Assembly (NCBI RefSeq): GCF_001577835.2
Contig: NC_029516.1
Coordinates: 19,111,207-19,175,206 of the forward strand
Direction of reading: 5' to 3'
Length of the DNA stretch: 64,000 nt
Origin: Coturnix japonica
Lineage: Eukaryota; Chordata; Aves; Galliformes; Phasianidae
Shown: positions 31,019 to 43,879 of the stretch, one piece after another
How the letters are laid out: each line of letters starts with the position of its first letter
Position numbering within the stretch: the first letter of the stretch is position 1
The notes under the pieces: model-generated
The model's database searches: none
Seen by the model: the letters and a program-made list of their open reading frames with translations, nothing else
What the model was told of the DNA's origin: nothing
Translations under genes and position numbers: made by a program

Positions 31019-34000
31019 CTGCAAATAGAAAGTATTAATTGACTGTTAATATGAAGTCTTCTACCATGTTGCTTTAAGTCACAGCATGAAAGGTACTTCT
31101 TATTAAGACAGAAAAAGAGAAGACATCAGTAGTATCCTCTTGAGCTTTTTAAAAGATCATCAAATATAACAAATCCTCAGTACAGTAAATTGTTCAGGCA
31201 AGCGTATGCTAAAAGCAAGTACGCCGTAATAGAGAAAACATTCTCTATTATCAGACAAAGCATTACTACCTAAAGAGTCTGCCACTGCTTCTGCACTAGT
31301 CCTACACACTTGCTCACCAAGTACAAAGTTACCTTTACTGGTAATTAAAGGAGACAACAACACATGTTAAATTGCAGCTACTTAAGTATGGGAACGTATT
31401 TCACTTCACAAGTTCTTCTACGGCAGCAAAAATTCCTGACAGAAGTAAGTTTAACCAACACCTTAACAACCTGTTTGTCAGAGATTAGTGGGCCCAAAAT
31501 ATGACTCTTCAGCATTAAGTTTTGAATTCTCAGTTTCACTGAATTCACTTAAGGTAATTCATCTGGTTACTGGGATACTAACACCTACCAAAGTAAGACT
31601 TACCACCCCGTTGCACATTTAAAAGAAAGAACAGAAAAGAAATAAAACTGAAGATAACACCGTGTGCCACTATTGCAGTGGATACCCATTCTGAGTAAAC
31701 TCGTGGTATAAAACAGGCTATGTCTCCATTAATGGAAGCTGCTGAGGTTGTAGAACATAACATAAGTTACAGAACATAAGAAGTCACAGACCTGCTCAAA
31801 GGGACTTTTAGTTTTAATTCCTTTTCCTCCACAGAAGACCCAATTGTCTCTAAAGCCAAGGTTAGTGATGGATGTGCTTCCTAGTTCAGCAATCAGTTTC
31901 CGTGCTTCCTCATTAAGCCTTGGGAAAAAAAAATAAAAAATACACATTCTCAAAGCTTTCATTGTTCAATGCACCATTCAGCTTCAATCTGATTAAATAC
32001 AATTTAAGTCGGTCAATATTAGGAAAGATCTATCTTTCAAAATCAGATAAGGCTAGTTTCTGTAATCAGCTGACCTAATAAGCTCTGCTCTTTGATATTA
32101 TCTGCAGCAAATAGTATAAAACCACTAAGAACCCCATCTTTTGAGAATTTATATATATAACTCAAATAATGTTAGCAATTCCCTAAGCAACTAAGAAAAG
32201 TCTATCTTTAACATAACCATTATTTAAAGACTCAAGTTGAAGCCTAAATACTTCTCTTAGGTTAAAAGAATGACCTAAATACACAAAAGTTCTTGTCTGC
32301 TCAGATCAATTAACTCAGAAGTGAGAACTGCAGTCCCCGCAGCACGGTTCAGTGCCCATAGGTCCATATAGGATAATTTTAATGAAGAAAATGATTTTGT
32401 AAGAGACAGGATCTCAGTACAACAGCTCATTATTTCTACTTAATGAGATACGGTTGTATGACTCACCTTAACCAAAATGTTAGAAGTGATTAAGTAATTT
32501 ACTTTGGAGGCTATTTGCACCACCCACACTCCAAGTTCCCAAAACATTAAGACAGCTTATATTAAAAGCAAGAAGAAAAAAACCCAACACCACCAAAACA
32601 CTCACAATAAGAATATTTTTATGTTTTGAACATGACGGTTCTTCACTTTTAAGTTGCTTTCAAGCAATTTGGCACTTTTGGATATGATAAAGCTGCAACC
32701 ACAACTTTTTGGCTAATGTTGCAATACCACTAATGAGTAGTTCTTGGCTGTCAGCACAAATGCACCAAACTCACATTTCTGTTTAGTTTTAGAAAACAGC
32801 AGCAAAGACACGATTAAAAAAGCCTGACTACTTATCTAAATGCTGAAGAACAACAGTTAGGAGATCTAGCATTCTGATAAGGAGACACTACATTGCTTTC
32901 ATCTCCCTAAGGCAGTTGAAGTACAGCCACTTTCAAACAGCTACTGAAAATACTGTGTATTGTAAAGTCAGGACTTTGCCATAGGAAAGCTATTTCTACA
33001 TCAGAATACTGACAGGATATTAAAATTGTTCCAGAAGGAAAAAAGTACACAATATAAATGTAAGTAATGTTAAAATAATGGATGAAAATAGAAAAACCTT
33101 AATTTTCTCTATTAAAAAAATCCTTCTGATAGTGTGACTTAAGTAACTAATGACAACACAAATTCCTACAGTAATTTCAGTACCTATTAAAGATGATCAA
33201 AGTTGAGAAGGTTGGAAAATACTGCAAAAAGAACATTAAAACTCCTTAAACTATGTTTATATTGATAGGCTGAACAGCTTACAGTGGAACACCCAAAGAA
33301 GTTTGAGGTTCACGCTAATAAAAACTCTCAGACCTTAGAAAAGGAGGGGTATGTGCAAGACCTAATGGGAATGGTCTCCACAAAACTGAACTACCAAACC
33401 ACATCTTAAGAGCTGTTCTGAGGAAAGTGCAGGATGGAACAGATTAGTTTTGATCAGAGGGTATCTTCTCACAGCCATATGCCTGAACATACCTAAACTC
33501 AACAGCATAAGATAGATTTGATCCTCATCATCTCCAAATAACATGAGCATTATTAAATTGATCTACTGAAAGTTTAGTTTCAAATACCCTGTCTTGGAAG
33601 AACAATAGTTTATCAGAAGCAGTTGTGATTAAAACTTTAAATATTGCTTTTAATTAGTGTTTCCTGCATAAATCAATGACATACTTGGTTGCTCCATCAT
33701 CGTATGTTCCCATCAGCACAATGGTTCCATCCTGTATGGATTTAAGAAATTCAATAAATGGTGCCACATCTGAAAAGAGAAAAATACACCTTTATAATAA
33801 GCAATCAGAATATATTTAAACATCTGTAACATCAGACTTTTTAAAATACTTATAAGTATACTCAAATTTATACATAGATCTTAAGTAAGAGGAAGGTAAA
33901 GAAGCGTAAGAATGAACTCTCATTTTATAGAAACAGTTTTGTCTATATAAAGATGACTGCTAGTTGTACATGCTTATTCTCCTGAGTAGTCCCCTTCTCT

Positions 34001-37000
34001 GCTCCCACACCCCCAACTATGTGTTTATTTAAAGTTGCATCCTCCTCACAATTACAAAGGCAGAGGTAAGGCTCAACACACCACAGTAAACAGAACTTAA
34101 GAGAACAAACATGCAAACACAGAAACAGGTTATTTCTCTAACCAGCTAAACGAACTCCACCTACCTCCTCCCCACATGTCAAAGAATTTAGTGTCTAACG
34201 GTTCTCCTGTTTTACCTGAAGGAAAATAAATGTTTTTACAAAATCATTGCAATTTACTTTTTTAGGTTCTTTTTGTAGGATAAAAAGAGAAAGACAGCAC
34301 AGTTATAGGTTGCTTTACTGCAGAGGAAGCAAGAAAAATCAAAACTACTCGTCAAGTTTTGCTACAAATTGGGAATTTCTAGTTGATTTTAACTTCTGGT
34401 ACAAATAGAGAAGGAAGTGGCTGGTACACATACATTAGTATTTTTCCTGTCTACAAAGGAAATATTTGATGGAAGGTAGAGTTTCATTTTTGATTGATAC
34501 ATTTATATAAAATTCAGAAGATGAGAAAGACTGGGGTTACGTAAGACAAAACAAGGCGGTTTGGTTTTGACTAAGACAATAGAAGAAAGCAAAACAGGAT
34601 TAGGTATTGTTCAAGTCACGCATTACATTATAGAAACCTGAGTGCAACCCAAAAATAACATGTATTTACATTGCAGCAAAATGATAAAGTGCTGCCTCAG
34701 CACTACAAAGAATTGCTTCCTACATGTTAAGGAGAAATCTGTCAGTACTGATGTTCAGTCTCTAAGCTGGCACACAGGTGAATCTGTTTATTTTCAATGG
34801 AATTAACATTCCTGAATACATATTATATGGATGTATCCACAAACAAGATCTACAAATGCAGACTAATAGAATATACTGATTTCAGACTAGTGAGTAAGGA
34901 ATGGTTCCTTTCATGCAGTAATAAAATTGCTAACTAGATTTCACTGAAAGCAGAAGAATATGGTGTAGAGAATTTTACAGTGGCAATACACAAAATCAAG
35001 AGACAGCAATTCTGCCATCTCATATACATATCAGGAAGTTACCTGATACATCACTGAGATAACCATCATGGAATTCTACATTTGTAGGGAAAAAAAATGC
35101 ATCAAGTTTTTCTGCTTTCAAACGGTATACAATGAATACAACAGTATTCAACAAAAACGTTGAAGTGCCAAAATCTGAGATTAACTCAGTATGAATACAC
35201 TGAGTACTTCCTTTTCTTCTCTAGTTTACTTTTCACCATCTTAGCAAACTTAAAACTTCAGGAAGAATTTGGAAGTGCAGACACTGCTTGCTTAGAAAGT
35301 CACTCACCATTGACCAAGGCCACATTTATTCCTCTGCCAACATTATTTTTAACTCCACTCATTAATCTGAAACAAAATACACAATTTAATTTGTAATAGA
35401 ACTGTTTTCTGATGTAAAATGAATTATTTCACATTGTTTTTAAAAATATGATCAGGTTGTAGAAGAGCACCGCATTTCTATGAGTATTTAAAGCAAAATC
35501 TCCTATGTGCCCTTATGGCACCACTGATTTGGGAACAGTAGGTCTGATATCCCTAATTGTATCCATTTTCTACAGAAAGATGATGATTAAATGCTCTAAT
35601 TATGTGTATATTAAAAATGCCACCAATAATAAAGTGCTATTAATGTAGTTGAGAAAATTCCTTGCAGTTAAAAAGCATGGAACAAAGAACTATTTGAAGG
35701 GCTTAGTACAGTCACATAGCCAACATATTAAGCTTTTTTGTAAGCAAAAAATGTGTTAATGAGTTTAAAACCTGAATCAAAGTATTTAAACTGAGTGTTG
35801 TAGTATTGTGGAACATGGTACTAAGCAAGAAAGTCAAGGCAAATTAGTTTCCTATGATAGATAAAAGTAGCAGAAAAGTAAAACACAAACAGCAAATACA
35901 GTTACAGGACTTTAAAAAAAAATTGAATGTAACCTTGAAGTAGAATTGAACATCCCAACAAAATCACCACAATCTATGACAGCAATTACTTGGCCAAACT
36001 TAAAGCAGCAAAGGAACTTGGAAAGTACTGATACACTGTGAAATGTAGGCTGTTCAGGGCCGTAAAGCAGAGGTAAGGGCAACATCAACACTGTTCAGCT
36101 ACAGTGCTGTGCTGCTGTGGGTCATGGGAGGTACATCACTCCAATGTGAAGAAACTTACAAAACCAGCTCATTCCTTCTCACTGGCACCACACGGCGATC
36201 TCTGTTCTACCCACAGACCCTGCATTTCCCAGCACTACTATTTCAAAGCTGAGAGACAAAGTATTAACATAAACAAGGAGAAACAGAAACAAGGACTGAA
36301 GTTGTATGAAGACAACAAAGAAGTTTTCTGCTCAGCTTTAAGAAAGCACTTTCAACAAAAGTAGAGGTGCACATCTCTTCATTTCTAATTCCACTGTGAC
36401 CAAGGTTGTTTTCAACTTCTCCAGGTTTCTCTGAGGGGCTGCAACCCTGTACAAATTGTTATCGACAGAACTTTTTCAGGTAATTTCTTCTGTCCTAAGT
36501 GACGTTTCAGAATGAAACATCCTTGCACACACAGCTGCAACAACAGCTCCCCCATAATAGTCACAAGCTAGAAACAAGAATCACTTTGCCAGAAAAAACA
36601 TGACAGCCTTCTTTTTGGATACCATAATTGGCACTTAAATGAAAGACTATGAGTTAACAGTAGCTCACAATATAGTGACTTATCTAAAGAAGTACCATTC
36701 AGAGGTGAAATGTTCTGTATTCTTCTGTTAACCCCCTACCAAAAAAAAACTTTATTGATTAGAAATGAAACTCATTTAATAACTTTGAGAGACAGAGGAC
36801 TTGCAATTTTCTGCTAAAATACAGAATTCAGTTCTGTTTAATAAAGAATTTCTAGTTGGGCTTCTGGAATTCTTTCTAAATCCATTCAGCACCTAGAGGA
36901 ACATTACTTCTGTGACCACATCATTTTCAGATCACGTCTGGGCAAAAAGTCTAAGCAACAGAAGCACATGACAAATAAAGATTGAAAACAATCAAACAAA

Positions 37001-40000
37001 AACAGCGAACTTCTGGATGCTTGTGTAATATTTAGGGGACTTGAATTTAACAATAAGAATTTCCTTTAGTTCTAACTACTAAATTCTCCACAAATAAACG
37101 CCACTAAAAAAAAATATCCAATATGGGGGTGATTAGATGCTGAAAAGTCACACATATAATTAAAGCTATAACTGACTTCAGAGAAGAAAATATCCTGCAA
37201 ACATAAATGGCAGAAGTAACTGTTATTGAAGTAGTGCAGACTATCATTCTGTTCTGAGGTTACTGCAGCACAAATATGGAACAGGCTTCTTAGTAGAAGA
37301 AAAACTACATGCAGGAGTAAAGAAGCACAGCTGGTAAAGAAGTACAACTCCACTGCTTCTAAGCCTGTTAAGCAGCAACCACAATAGTTCATATTTTGAG
37401 AACTATGGTATGTTTTCTAATCCAGATTGCATACTTCCCATATAGAAGAGCAGTACTATAATCAAACTTCTATAAAGCATTGCAGTTCTGTCATAAATCA
37501 AACAACAGTCTCGTTTAACATAAAGGAAAAACTCACACTGTAAATATTATGACAATTTATGAAGCCATCTTCCTGTTTCCTTGTCTTGGAGATGCAAAGA
37601 ATAACTTTAAGTTAAGCTCAGCTATTGTGAATTAACTAGAAAAAACACATCTTGCATGAGAGAGATCAAAAAACCATGTTATAAGATCTATCAAGAAGGA
37701 AATAGATTTCTTCACAGTTCTGAGATATTACTTTACACACCTAAGATAACTTCTGTGCTGTCAGAAATACTACTGGGTGTAATGTGAATGTTCTATCACA
37801 GGAGGGCAGTAGTTCATCAGTTTTAGAATTCTTCAAAAACAAAAAAATCACATTCAAGAAACTACGTGAGCTTTCAAATAAGAAATTATATATTATGAAC
37901 AAAGCAGAAGATCAAATTAAATTAATCAAAGTTTTTGGTGTACACTTCAATAGACATTAAAAATCTTATTCCCCAGAAGTACTTAGCAAAGTTTTTTTTT
38001 TTCCCCAACTGAGACAGAACTTAAGGCTCCAACAGTTATGCACAAAGCTGTACAATAATATTAAAAGAACAGATTTCCTTGCCAGCTACTGCTTTCCTTT
38101 CATTGCTTTCTTCAGTGAAATATCCACCAGTTTGCAGCTGTTGGGGTTTTGTTTGCTTGTTTTTTTGGACATGAACCACAACCTCTCCCCCTTAGTAAGC
38201 AGGGCATTTGAAAAGGCTACCATTCTTTAGTTAAAATCTTACTTGAACTCAGAATTTTTCATCAGTGAATCACCCCAACTATTTTCAGATAAGATGCTTC
38301 CTAGCAATCATGCTGAGATGCTGGCAAGCCTTGTAACATGAACAAAAATATCTCTGCAGAGACATTGGGTAGGACTGTCCAAGGTCATAAAGGGAATCAA
38401 TGCTAAGGCAGCAGAACCTAGCAGCTTTTACTTAGTATGCACTAAGCGTGAGTTCGTGCTCATTTTGCACATGTACTGCACAGTAACGCACCACTGTAAA
38501 TGGAGTTCCACACAAACAGAAAAGCTTCATTTAAGTCAGCCTTGTACAGAAATGCATTAACATCTGAATGGCACTCAAGTTTTAACTAGTAATGCAAAGC
38601 GAAGACACTGCATGAGTTTCACTGTATGAGTTTCACTGTAAGGAAAGAAGCTCCCATTTTAACTTGACTACAGCTTAAATGCTAGAAGCAATGCCTGTCA
38701 TCTTCTCGTTTAGCTCACATGCAACTAATGTTACAATATTCCTTTAATTAGGGAAAAAGTAACAAAGATATAAAACAATTCTTACAGGTGTTGCAATAAA
38801 TAGGATCAGTATTTTGATCTAAATTGCATGGGTTTACACTATTCACAGAAAAGCTGTGATTTGCTCTAGAAATTGCACTGACATCTCAGACACACCACTT
38901 AAAAGAGCAGGGGCGCAAAAACTGGAGTAGTTTGTTGAGGGAAATGAGGTTCTTTAGTCTGGAGAAGATGAGGCTCAGGAGAGATTTCACTGCTATGAAA
39001 GCAGGTTGCAGTGAATGTGTTAGTTTCTTTCTTCAGAAGTTAGAAGACACAAGAAAACAGAGGAGAGGCTTAGACAGAACATTAGGAAGAATTCTCCCAG
39101 CAAGATAGCTGTCAAGCTTTTTAATGGGATGCCCACTGACGCGGTGGAATCCCTATCCCTAGAGGGACTTAAGAGATGTATGGGCACTGCACTAAGGGAC
39201 GTAGTTTTGTAGTGGGACTAGAGGGTGGAAAAGATCTTGAAGCTCTTAAGTGTTTTTATAGTTAAATTCTCATTTTATTGACTTTGTTTAATTGTGACAA
39301 CAGTAACTACTGATAATTAAAATACTTTTCCTTTTGAAGTCATCCATTAAAGAGAAGTGGAAAATATGCTCTACCATGGGTACCATAAAAACAGATGATT
39401 TAAAAGATGCCGTGCAAAATAAAATTCCATGATAGTTTTAGCTAATGACATTCAATTAAAACTATCAATAGTAAGTACTTAAAATACAGTTCTTTAATGA
39501 ATTACAATTAGGGACACAAGTTCCTTAGTGGTAAAACTATACTCGTCTTCAAAAAAAAATCTAACTATTTGATAAGTAACTAATTTTAAGTGCAGGCTAC
39601 CTTATACATATTAAAATAGCATAGATTTCAACACTTACTGCAGAGTATTACGTGTTTCATCAGTGATTAAGTTATGACGCAATATAGCTTTTCCATGTTG
39701 TCATACTGTAGGCAAACCAAAACTTAAAGAAACATCAGGTTACTGATTTAGTGTGCAAAGGAATCCAACACAACAGTTGAAAAAGGTACTTAGACAACAG
39801 GCAAAAAAATACTTACACATTATCTTCTACGCAAATTTTAGGTCCAACTACGTTTGCTGCTCCACTTGCCATTTTGAATGCAAAATGCTTTTCAGGACAA
39901 GCTTTAGAGATCCCACATTTGTATCTTGGAGGTTTTGTAGCTTTCAAAAGGAAATAAAACTGGATTTCAGAGAAAACCGTGAATTAAGGAAAATCAGGGA

Positions 40001-43000
40001 AGCAGGAAAACTAGCTTGATTGCATTTACATTGTGATTAAGACTTTATTAACTATGAAAAATCCAACATTCTTTATGCTATTAGTGAAAGCAAGTGACAG
40101 CAGTAACACATGCATATGAATACTCACAGCGTGCAGCTGCATCCAACGCTGATCTAGCTAAAATGCAAAAAAGAAGATTTTACAAGACATTACTACTGAA
40201 ATGTCATCTGCAATAAAATACCCCATAAATTTAACAACTTTCTGTACCTCTATAAAAATAATCTTTTTGAAATGAGTATCAAATACACTTGAGCATAATG
40301 TTCCACTGTAAAACAATCTTCACGTGGTAGAAAGATGAAAGCCATATCATCAGGAACCATATTTAGAAGTTCTACCTTTATTTTAATCAGTGACTCGTAA
40401 ATTAAGAACCACAGAAATTCGAACTCAAAACAACCAAGGATCCATGGAGCTGTGGGCATTGCAGTGAAATTAGTTCATTTTTTTCAACCCAACTTTATCT
40501 ACCCAAAAATAATTACTACAAATCAGAACCTTCACCAGGATGGAATTCCATTTACCTAACACCAGAATTCTGCAACTTGGGTGTATCAGTAGCCAATCAT
40601 TCATTACTCCATTTCAGGGAATGAGAAAAGCAATGAAATACTTAACATCAACTGCATCTCTTCAATAGTTGTCAGTGATGACCCTGGTGACTGGTTCAGA
40701 TGTGTGCTCACACCTTAGCAATGCAGAGTTCAGCAACAGGAACCATACATATATATATATACCTAAAGCTGGGTTTTCCTAATTAAAAGCCCCTTTCAAG
40801 GTTAAGTTGGCCAAAAAAATATACACTGAACTTCAGATCATCTAAGCTGGTAATTTCTTTTTCCTGCATAGAACTCATCACATCTGAAATGTTCTGCTTA
40901 TTGCACATGGTAGTGTACCTATGCAAGGAAGAAATCCACCAAAAATATGATTTCTTAACTGCCAGACTGAACAGAAAAAATAGGTAAGAGTTTATACATA
41001 GTTGGAAGAGGATTAAACCAATTAAGAAGGTTAAATATCTAATATGGAAAATGTTAAAACATATTAAAACTCTTAAGTTTAAAAGCTTAACTCAAGCTTA
41101 CAGCAAACGAATATTGTATTATTGATTATGGCTCAAACAAATATTAACAGGAGTCAGCAGAAAATAGTTACAACTTACCAAATATGTGTCCTAAGTTTGC
41201 TTCCATTTTTATTTCAAACACTTGAGATATGACATAAAACGTCAATAAAAATATTGCTATGACTACAATCAACTTCGCAGCACCTGTTCAGAAATAGAGA
41301 AAAAAAAATTATCTTAAAGGTTAACTGTAAGATTATCAAAATTATCTACATGAGAAATGTGTACAAAGTGACAGGATGTTAGGATATTGAATTCAGAAAC
41401 TTTCCATGCAGAAGTAATCTGCAAGAAATGAGAATTATAATGTAGTATGCAACTGAGCCACTCTGCTGGACTGCTATACCAAACACCCCCTGCTCTCAGA
41501 CATGAAATCTCACCTTATTCTTTCTCTGTGTTTCATGCCATGTTGCCTGACATCAAAGTTCACCAACCTCAGAAACGAAGAGAAACCACAGACTTTTTTT
41601 GTATGAAAACCTAGCTTAACAAGGTGAACTAAGCTGACTTTTAAGTGGCTGCTGTCCAAAGTGGAAAGTTGCGCTCTCTCCAACCTCACTTCCCTGTTCT
41701 TAGCCATGTGTACACATTTCTCACTGTTTATAAATATTCCCTTTCTGCCTTTTGCTTCAGATTAAGATACCTCTGTTTTAATGTATAACTAGACTGAGGG
41801 ATTATGGATCTCTTGATATACTGTAGCTTGGCTGCTTTAGCCAGTCAGGTCTGAGCATTGCATTAAAAGAAATTAAACTTCTGGTCTTCAATGAGAGTAA
41901 GAAAACATTAAAGTTCTAAGTTAAAAAGTAGTGAAAAGCAATCTCACCTTTCCCACCTTTAATATGCTATGAACTCAGGTAGCTTAAAGTTTTAACAAGC
42001 CTAATTAAGGCAAGCACTAAGTGGTCAAGCCACCTACTAAGAAAAAAAGAAATAAAAGCAGAAGCCTACAACCACAGCAACTTAAATCTGAACTGGAAAC
42101 CTACTCATGGTACCACCATGAACCCTGCCACTTTCAGCAATAGATTTTACAGAATATTTTGCTCCCAGATTACTGTATATTAATGACTGTCTGAGAGCAG
42201 AAGTTAAGTGAGAAAGCATCTGATGAACATCCCATCTTCCTCTGTCACCTCAGTACAGAGAATTGATTGGAAGGGGCAATGCTATGCATGCTTCTGTTCC
42301 TCAGATAACCAGCCAAAATCCTCCAGAACAAAAGATTATGCATTCCTTCAAATCTTGAACTGGGCTGTTTAGAAAATCTTAAAATAGACAGATTACTCAG
42401 CCTTCACAAGAATGAGAGATGTTAATCTTTCCAGAGGCTAAAAAAAGAAAACAAATTAAAAAGATATGACTTTTTTTGTTGGCTTGCAGTTTGGACTTCA
42501 TCTCCTACTGCATGTGAGAGTACATCTATGCTATCTAAGAAAACACAGATGCAAACTGGATTTAAAAATATTATAACAAAACTCCAAAGATTTGAAGGAA
42601 AGCGAGCCACAGGCAAAAGCTACAGAAAACAGATGATCCACATGTACAAGAAGCAGAAAAAAGGACTTCAAAGTAACTTTACTCAAGAAGATGGTACCAG
42701 AATATGGAAAGTGGTACTTGAAGAGTAGTTTGTTTCTGTAGGCAGCGTGCGAGATGAATGAGTATGAATGCAAGCAGACCTCCCCCACCTGCCTCTGGTC
42801 CCTCTCAACTGAATTTTAAGTGCTCCCTTTAGTTAAAGGAGGTGAGAAATCTCCTTGAATATCCTTGCAGTATTTGAATGGAAGCAAATATGTCTGTTAT
42901 AGCTCTATATGCACTGTGGTATCTTTTTGTTTGTAGGACTTGGTAACAAAAGTAATTGGCTGGAGTAGGGAATTAAAAAGGCTTGGAAATTTTTCAGACA

Positions 43001-43850
43001 TTTTTTCATCCTTTTAAAAATTACATCATTCTCCCAGTTCTTCAGCAGTTTTGCTTTTATGGGTCACTCCCAGTTACACTCACTAAGGCTCTGTATGTAC
43101 ATTGGCTAACAACCACCTTAACAGTACTGACAAAACAAAACAAAGACTGATTTATCAATAAGGCTAAAAGTGCAACCCTCCTGGAAAAGACGGTGTTGCT
43201 GACTCCTAGAGAAGTCAACAGCTGTTCCCTCTGCAACATTAATTGTTGCTCTGATTAAAGTGCAAGACATCAGAACGTCAAGACTGCTGACAAAAGTACA
43301 GGCTATTCTACTGAAGTGAAGTGCCTGAAGGAATATTCTCTTGTAGTATTATACTGGCAATGAGATCTTACTTTTATAACTGCTACACCTTCTGCCTAAT
43401 GAAATCAGTTTCTCAAACACTGTACTGAAGTATCTTTCATAAAAGGCTCTACAGCTTTCAAACTCTCTGTAACCATTCAGGAAGTTTCAGCAACTGTATT
43501 TTAAAAGTATATGGCACTTTTTGGTCGTGGCATGGGGCAGAGAAGAAGCCATTAATTCACCATTTCCTTGTTCTTTCATCATCTTGCATGGTTGGTAGTG
43601 AAAGATCACATCACAGCACGTTAAGTGGCCACTACAGCTAAGCTGAAGCGTCTGTAACCAGCTGCTCCCTCTTAGACCATCCCAAATTCTCAAACAAGTT
43701 TCACTTAGCTGGCAGAACAGGAGTTGCTGTTCCATTTATGTTTACTTTAAAACCCTCCAATATTGTCACAGCTTGTTAAAGCTGTCCACACCTTATTCCG
43801 CAAAGAACAAAAGTCTGATTTCAGTGAGCGTGCTTACCTGCTATTCTCAT
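30929..43850 (-). CDS. FAM3C: FAM3C (ILEI), secreted FAM3-family protein (9 coding exons)
   Basis: Joining 43850-43838, 41283-41179, 40157-40128, 39940-39817, 35366-35308, 34215-34165, 33769-33685, 31918-31792 and 31018-30929 gives 684 nt, exactly 227 codons plus stop, the length of human FAM3C. The protein starts [12 protein letters not shown] with a signal/anchor helix at about 8-27. The FAM3 globular domain follows ([19 protein letters not shown] to GCIPQKQD). Cysteines lie at 58, 64, 86, 185 and 221. The family is known to pair 58-86 and 64-221 and to use 185 for dimers. FAM3C is a cytokine-like secreted factor linked in mammals to epithelial-mesenchymal transition. An in-frame TGA four codons before the ATG (43862-43860) fixes the start. 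All introns are GT-AG and all phases agree. It is convergent with WNT16. Confidence 0.98.
31792..31918 (-). CDS. FAM3C: FAM3C coding exon 8
   Basis: 127 nt. It encodes (K)[19 protein letters not shown] and [20 protein letters not shown], ending FEQ. It contains Cys185, the dimerising cysteine. The acceptor is TTTCCCAAG/G; the donor CAG/GTCTGT is weaker than the others. Confidence 0.97.
33685..33769 (-). CDS. FAM3C: FAM3C coding exon 7
   Basis: 85 nt encoding (D)[19 protein letters not shown] and GTYDDGAT. It has clean TTTTCAG acceptor and GTATGT donor sites. Confidence 0.97.
34165..34215 (-). CDS. FAM3C: FAM3C coding exon 6
   Basis: 51 nt encoding (G)[16 protein letters not shown]. Pro116 and Phe121 differ from the human Val and Tyr; the rest matches. 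The acceptor is CCTTCAG/GT and the donor is GGAG/GTAGGT. Confidence 0.96.
35308..35366 (-). CDS. FAM3C: FAM3C coding exon 5
   Basis: 59 nt encoding (V)[19 protein letters not shown]. The only change from human visible here is Ala to Val before Asn. The acceptor is TTTCAG and the donor is GTGAGT. Confidence 0.97.
38935..39265 (+). mobile_element. Old CR1 LINE fragment in a FAM3C intron (antisense to the gene)
   Basis: GGTTCTTTAGTCTGGAGAAG, ATGAGGCTCAGGAGAGATTT, AGACAGAACATTAGGAAGAA and GGTGGAATCCCTATCCCTAG follow the CR1 order. The end is GGACTAGAGGGTGGAAAAGA with no intact terminal repeat. Many substitutions make it older than the others. Confidence 0.82.
39817..39940 (-). CDS. FAM3C: FAM3C coding exon 4
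   Basis: 124 nt encoding (S)[39 protein letters not shown] and N(V). It carries Cys58, Cys64 and Cys86. The donor is the consensus GTAAGT. Confidence 0.97.
40128..40157 (-). CDS. FAM3C: FAM3C coding exon 3 (30-nt microexon)
   Basis: A 30-base exon encoding (A)RSALDAAAR(S), between acceptor GCATTTTAG and donor GTGAGT. It is short enough to be missed by gene finders, but both neighbouring phases require it and the human protein has the matching ARSALDTAARS. Confidence 0.94.
41179..41283 (-). CDS. FAM3C: FAM3C coding exon 2 (signal/anchor)
   Basis: 105 nt encoding (G)[34 protein letters not shown]. It contains the hydrophobic secretory segment. The acceptor is TTCTGAACAG and the donor is GTAAGT. 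Confidence 0.97.
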
Positions 43851-43879
43851 GTTTAGTCTTCAGCCAAATAATGACACTA
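43838..43879 (-). CDS. FAM3C: FAM3C start-codon exon (first coding exon, with 29 nt of 5' UTR)
   Basis: The coding part is 43850-43838 (MRIA and the first base of Gly5); 43879-43851 is 5' UTR. A is present at -3. An in-frame TGA lies just upstream. The acceptor TTAATGCAG is preceded on the transcribed strand by a pyrimidine tract of more than 30 bases (purines 43887-43919 on the + strand). The donor is GTAAGC. Confidence 0.92.

Larger units (their letters stand above)
31019..43837 (-). other. FAM3C: FAM3C introns between coding exons
   Basis: Eight GT-AG introns of AT-rich sequence lie between the coding exons. The only recognised mobile element is a degraded CR1 at 38935-39265, in the intron spanning about 35367-39816. 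There is a short TA run at about 40749-40760. No extra exon with homology was seen. Confidence 0.85.
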
